NCBI GenBank assembly: GCA_913041025.1
Contig: CAJWGQ010000041.1
Location: 1-17,430 of the forward strand
Source: an uncultured Gammaproteobacteria bacterium
Lineage (GTDB): Bacteria; Pseudomonadota; Gammaproteobacteria; Pseudomonadales; Azotimanducaceae_A
Direction: 5' to 3'
Length of the DNA stretch: 17,430 nt
The notes under the pieces were generated by a model that made no database searches, was not told where the DNA came from, and was given only the letters and a program-made list of their open reading frames with translations. The position numbers were made by a program, and so were the translations under genes. Position 1 is the first letter of the stretch, and each line of letters opens with the position of its first letter. Shown here piece by piece: positions 14,760-17,430 of this stretch.

Positions 14760-15822
14760 TTTTTTAGAAGCTAAGAGCGAAGAGGCGGCGTTAGAGCAAT
14801 TACATGAGCTTGATTGTACTGATGGCCTACCCGTTGTAGTGCCAACGGAAGAGCGTGTCGAACGCTTAATTTTATCTACTGGTCTGGATGGTGATCTCGT
14901 TTTAGGTGAGATGGGGCCTGCGATGGGTGTGGCGACGGTGGAAAAGGTTTGTGTGGCAGCCGTCATGGCTGGATGTAAACCCGACTACATGCCAGTTGTT
15001 ATCGCCGCGGTTAAGGCCGCGGTGAAACCGGAATTTGATTTAACGGAGCTGCAGGCGACGACCCATTGCACTGCACCGCTGATCATAGTTAATGGGAGCG
15101 CTCGTGAAAATTGCGGACCGATCTCGTCGGGATATGGTGCGCTAGGACCGGGTCATCGAGCCAACGCGAGTATAGGCAGAGCGCTCAGACTTTGTATGAT
15201 CAATATAGGCGGAGGTCGACCTGGGGTGTCGGATATGGCTCTTCTAGGACACCCGGGTAAGTTCACCTATTGCCTTGCTGAGGCTGAGGAAGAATCGCCA
15301 TTTCCACCGTTACATGTCAGTCGGGGTTTTGATCCCTCGGATAGCGCGGTAACACTTTTGGGATGCGAGGCACCTCATTCTGTAATTTATAGTGACAACG
15401 CAGATGATCCAGAAGATGCAGAGAAGTTGCTGTACGTGCTGTCGCAAGGACTGGCAAATATCGCGACCAACAATGCGATTCTGACTGCTGGCAGTGCTTT
15501 AGTAGTGCTTGGACCGAAGCATGCGAGTGTTTTAGAGCGATCGAATATATCGAGAGAGGGAGCGGCTCAACGATTGTGGGAGCTTACTCATTTGCCTAGC
15601 GCTGATCACAACCGTTACGCGGGCGATTTTGGTTCTCGATTTGAAGGTGATACCTATCCGGCTTTTGCTTCTCCCGATAATATTTTGATTATGGTGGCAG
15701 GTGGGAGTGGACTTTATTCTATGGTCATGCCCAGTTGGGGCGGAGCAGCCCATTCAAACTGTCCCGTAAGCGAAAAAATTGAGGTGGACCAATTTTGTGA
15801 GGTCCCTGGACTAGCTGACTGA
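14752..15822 (+). CDS. cysteine-rich conserved protein of unknown function, partner of the UGSC selenoprotein
   Basis: A 356-residue soluble protein with no signal peptide. I recognise the sequence pattern as a conserved, uncharacterised bacterial family, but cannot give it a function. Conserved-looking segments are CTDGLPVVVPTEERVERLI (22-40), ATVEKVCVAAVMAGCKPDYM (61-80), LQATTHCTAPLIIVNG (100-115), ENCGPISSGYGALGPGHRAN (119-138), GHPGKFTYCLAEAEEESPF (166-184) and MVAGGSGLY (314-322). There are ten cysteines (22, 67, 75, 106, 121, 148, 174, 205, 337, 349) and several Gly-rich turns, suggesting a thiol or metal site. The ATG at 14752 lies inside the end of the selenoprotein gene (8 bp overlap), so the two are co-translated and probably act together; upstream in-frame codons to 14689 encode non-conserved residues. 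Confidence 0.85.
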   Translation: MLDFLEAKSEEAALEQLHELDCTDGLPVVVPTEERVERLILSTGLDGDLVLGEMGPAMGVATVEKVCVAAVMAGCKPDYMPVVIAAVKAAVKPEFDLTELQATTHCTAPLIIVNGSARENCGPISSGYGALGPGHRANASIGRALRLCMINIGGGRPGVSDMALLGHPGKFTYCLAEAEEESPFPPLHVSRGFDPSDSAVTLLGCEAPHSVIYSDNADDPEDAEKLLYVLSQGLANIATNNAILTAGSALVVLGPKHASVLERSNISREGAAQRLWELTHLPSADHNRYAGDFGSRFEGDTYPAFASPDNILIMVAGGSGLYSMVMPSWGGAAHSNCPVSEKIEVDQFCEVPGLAD

Positions 15823-15840
15823 TTCCAACCTGGATAAAAC

Positions 15841-16977
15841 TTGTCTTCTAAAAAACCCATAAGACTTTATGGCTCACCGATGTCTTTATATACCGCGCGA
15901 GTCAGAAGCTATTTCATCAAAAGAGGTATCAATTATTCAGAGGAGCCGCCTCATGCGTCGGCACATTTTCACGAAACAGTTCTGCCCAAGGCCGGTGGGC
16001 GACGAGGCATGCCAACTATCGAATTTTCAGATGGAAAAGTTATTCGAGACGGGGTGGCCATTTTAGATTATTTCGAGGAATCCAATGGACATGAGTATTC
16101 TCCTTGCTCGCCTAAACAAAAAGTAGTCAGTTTACTCCTTGATATTATAGGAGCAGAAGGTTTGCTTCGGCCTGCAATGCATTACCGGTGGAATTACTAC
16201 CATAAAGAACATTATCACTTTAATCGGTTTCATTTTGAGGCACTGTTTAAAGGGCATGAGAATGCTGCTGAGTTAGCAGATGAACGAATTAGTCACCTGT
16301 TTGAGAATGCTTTGCCGGCTTTTGGTATCGTGGCAGATACGCATGATCTAATTGAGACGATGCATGTGTCCCTACTTGAAAAATTAAATGCTCACTTCAG
16401 TGTTTATCCCTATTTTTTGGGTTCTAAACCTTCCATAGGAGATTTTGGAATTATCGCACCTTTCGCTCATTTAGGACGTGACCCCAAACCATTTTCATTG
16501 ATGATGGAGTATGGGCTTCGTGTATTTCGTTGGGTAGAACGCATGCATAGGCCGGATGCTGATATGGGAGAGTTCGTGTTTCAGAAAGAGGCTTTCCTGG
16601 ACAATGATGAAATTCCTGAGACTCTTGTTGATATCTTGCGACACTTTGCCATAGATTTTGTCCCTGAAACAGAAGCTGCAACCAAAGCTATTAACCATTG
16701 GCTCGCCGAGAATCCAAATTTAGCTGCTGGTACAGAAGCGGAGCGGATCGTGGGTTTGCCCGGTACTTTTTCCGTTGAAGGTGTTCAGATGAAAACGGGT
16801 GCCCAACCTTTTAGATTTTATCTTTTAGAGCGAGTTATCAGAACCTATGAGGCGCTTGGTGATCGTGAACAAGAAGAAGTCTTGGCGATGCTAAGGTTAT
16901 GTAATATGGATAAATTGTTGAAATACAGAATTTCACGGTCGATAGGAAGAAAGGATAATTTAGAAGTCTGGCTTTAA
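15841..16977 (+). CDS. glutathione S-transferase-like protein, long form (copy 1 of a tandem pair)
   Basis: A 378-residue protein with an N-terminal thioredoxin-fold GST domain and a long helical C-terminal part. The N-terminal domain shows IRLYGSPMSLYTARVRSYFI (7-26), KAGGRRGMPTIEF (50-62, with the cis-Pro that contacts glutathione) and IRDGVAILDYFE (68-79, the glutathione gamma-Glu site). Ser12 or Ser15 sits where the catalytic Ser/Cys/Tyr is found in GSTs. The total length well exceeds the usual 200-230 residues because of an extended all-helical C-terminus (about 95-378) that I do not recognise beyond GST_C-like features. The start is TTG at 15841 with only a weak ribosome-binding site; the next ATG falls inside the conserved motif. 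It follows the Cys-rich gene by 18 bases. Confidence 0.87.
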   Translation: MSSKKPIRLYGSPMSLYTARVRSYFIKRGINYSEEPPHASAHFHETVLPKAGGRRGMPTIEFSDGKVIRDGVAILDYFEESNGHEYSPCSPKQKVVSLLLDIIGAEGLLRPAMHYRWNYYHKEHYHFNRFHFEALFKGHENAAELADERISHLFENALPAFGIVADTHDLIETMHVSLLEKLNAHFSVYPYFLGSKPSIGDFGIIAPFAHLGRDPKPFSLMMEYGLRVFRWVERMHRPDADMGEFVFQKEAFLDNDEIPETLVDILRHFAIDFVPETEAATKAINHWLAENPNLAAGTEAERIVGLPGTFSVEGVQMKTGAQPFRFYLLERVIRTYEALGDREQEEVLAMLRLCNMDKLLKYRISRSIGRKDNLEVWL

Positions 16978-17042
16978 CGACAAGACATAGTTGACTGAGA
17001 TAATCTCACGAACTGGTTTTGCCCATCGACTGGAGAGAAAAG

Positions 17043-17430
17043 GTGTCGGACGAATATAAACTCTATGGGTCGCCTATGTCCTTGTATACGGGCAGAGTGC
17101 GCAGTTATTTGATTAAGAATAGGATCCCATATTTAGAAACACCTCATGCTACCCCGCATTACTACGAAGTAGTGTTACCCAAAGCAGGGGGTAGGCGTGG
17201 TATACCTACTATCGAGTTTCCTGATGGCCGCGTCATTAGAGATGGGGTAGCAATACTAGACTACTTTGAGTCCTTAAATGACAGCCTGCACTCACCCCGC
17301 ACAGTGAGGCAAAATGCTGTGAGTCGGTTGCTCGATGTGATTGCCTCCGAGGGATTGTTGCGGCCTTGTATGCACTATCGTTGGAATCATGATCAGAGTA
17401 ACCGTGAATTTCTCCAATTTCATTTCGAGA
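17043..17430 (+). CDS. glutathione S-transferase-like protein, N-terminal part (copy 2; runs off window)
   Basis: The first 129 residues of a paralogue of the preceding gene, starting at GTG 17043 with GGAGAG (17032-17037) five bases upstream. It repeats the same motifs: YKLYGSPMSLYTGRVRSYLI (5-24), KAGGRRGIPTIEF (47-59) and IRDGVAILDYFE (65-76). The first helical-domain segment, LLDVIASEGLLRPCMHYRW (96-114), matches LLDIIGAEGLLRPAMHYRW in copy 1. The conservation over the whole visible length points to a tandem duplication that has diverged. A 65-base spacer separates the two; it contains a short inverted repeat (TGAGA 16996-17000 / TCTCA 17004-17008) without a T-run, so read-through is likely. 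Confidence 0.88.
   Translation, partial: MSDEYKLYGSPMSLYTGRVRSYLIKNRIPYLETPHATPHYYEVVLPKAGGRRGIPTIEFPDGRVIRDGVAILDYFESLNDSLHSPRTVRQNAVSRLLDVIASEGLLRPCMHYRWNHDQSNREFLQFHFE

Noticed and set aside
14328..14966. Long open frame of 212 codons on the minus strand across the selenoprotein gene
   Set aside because: It is antisense to two well-supported coding regions, has low-complexity Ser/Thr-rich content and resembles no family.
16996..17008. Terminator between the two GST genes
   Set aside because: TGAGA/TCTCA is a five-pair stem with a three-base loop and no following T-run.
1..17430. tRNA genes, rRNA, CRISPR arrays, insertion sequences, phage genes
   Set aside because: No cloverleaf-like sequence, regular direct repeats, transposase or integrase motifs or terminal inverted repeats were seen on either strand.

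Overview
The window looks like a chromosomal segment of a marine gammaproteobacterium, probably uncultured. The reasons are a full-length AsnS very close to the enterobacterial enzyme over its whole length, proteobacterial DUF3014, DUF3106 and FemAB-like (DUF482) proteins, moderate GC by eye, short intergenic gaps and overlapping genes. A set of LLM/F420-type, SDR, crotonase, MaoC-like and GST-like enzymes is typical of marine heterotrophs that degrade diverse carboxylic or xenobiotic compounds. No rRNA, tRNA, insertion sequence, phage gene or CRISPR array was seen. No gene-free stretch exceeds about 150 bases.

Layout. (1) Positions 1-3577, minus strand: asnS followed by the two halves of a heterodimeric ABC exporter, linked by overlapping stop/start codons (TAATG, ATGA). 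(2) Positions 3688-5665: a single-pass membrane DUF3014 protein converging on a FemAB-like/DUF482 protein. The latter is the last gene of a minus-strand group (crotonase, LLM oxidoreductase, flavodoxin-like protein, DUF482). (3) Positions 7912-9251, plus: a carboxymuconolactone-decarboxylase-family gene overlapping an SDR dehydrogenase, divergent from the crotonase. (4) Positions 9322-11630, plus: two small exported proteins (the second DUF3106), a second LLM/F420-type oxidoreductase and a hotdog-fold MaoC-like protein. (5) Positions 11659-14073: a lipoprotein formylglycine-generating-enzyme homologue with both metal-binding cysteines, converging on a secreted seven-repeat FG-GAP propeller. 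(6) Positions 14223-17430, plus: the most interesting part.

Region 6 starts with a gene whose reading frame is interrupted by one in-frame TGA at 14514. The frame continues without a shift to 14759 and gives Sec-Gly-Ser-Cys at the interruption. This matches the UGSC family of bacterial selenoproteins. A plausible SECIS-like hairpin lies directly after the TGA. The next gene overlaps it by 8 bp and encodes a cysteine-rich 356-residue protein of a conserved family of unknown function. Two long, closely related GST-fold proteins in tandem follow; the second runs off the window. I read this as a candidate selenoprotein-centred thiol-redox or conjugation operon. The parts are recognisable but the joint function appears undescribed. 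TGA also serves as an ordinary stop in many neighbouring genes, so a reassigned genetic code is not the explanation.
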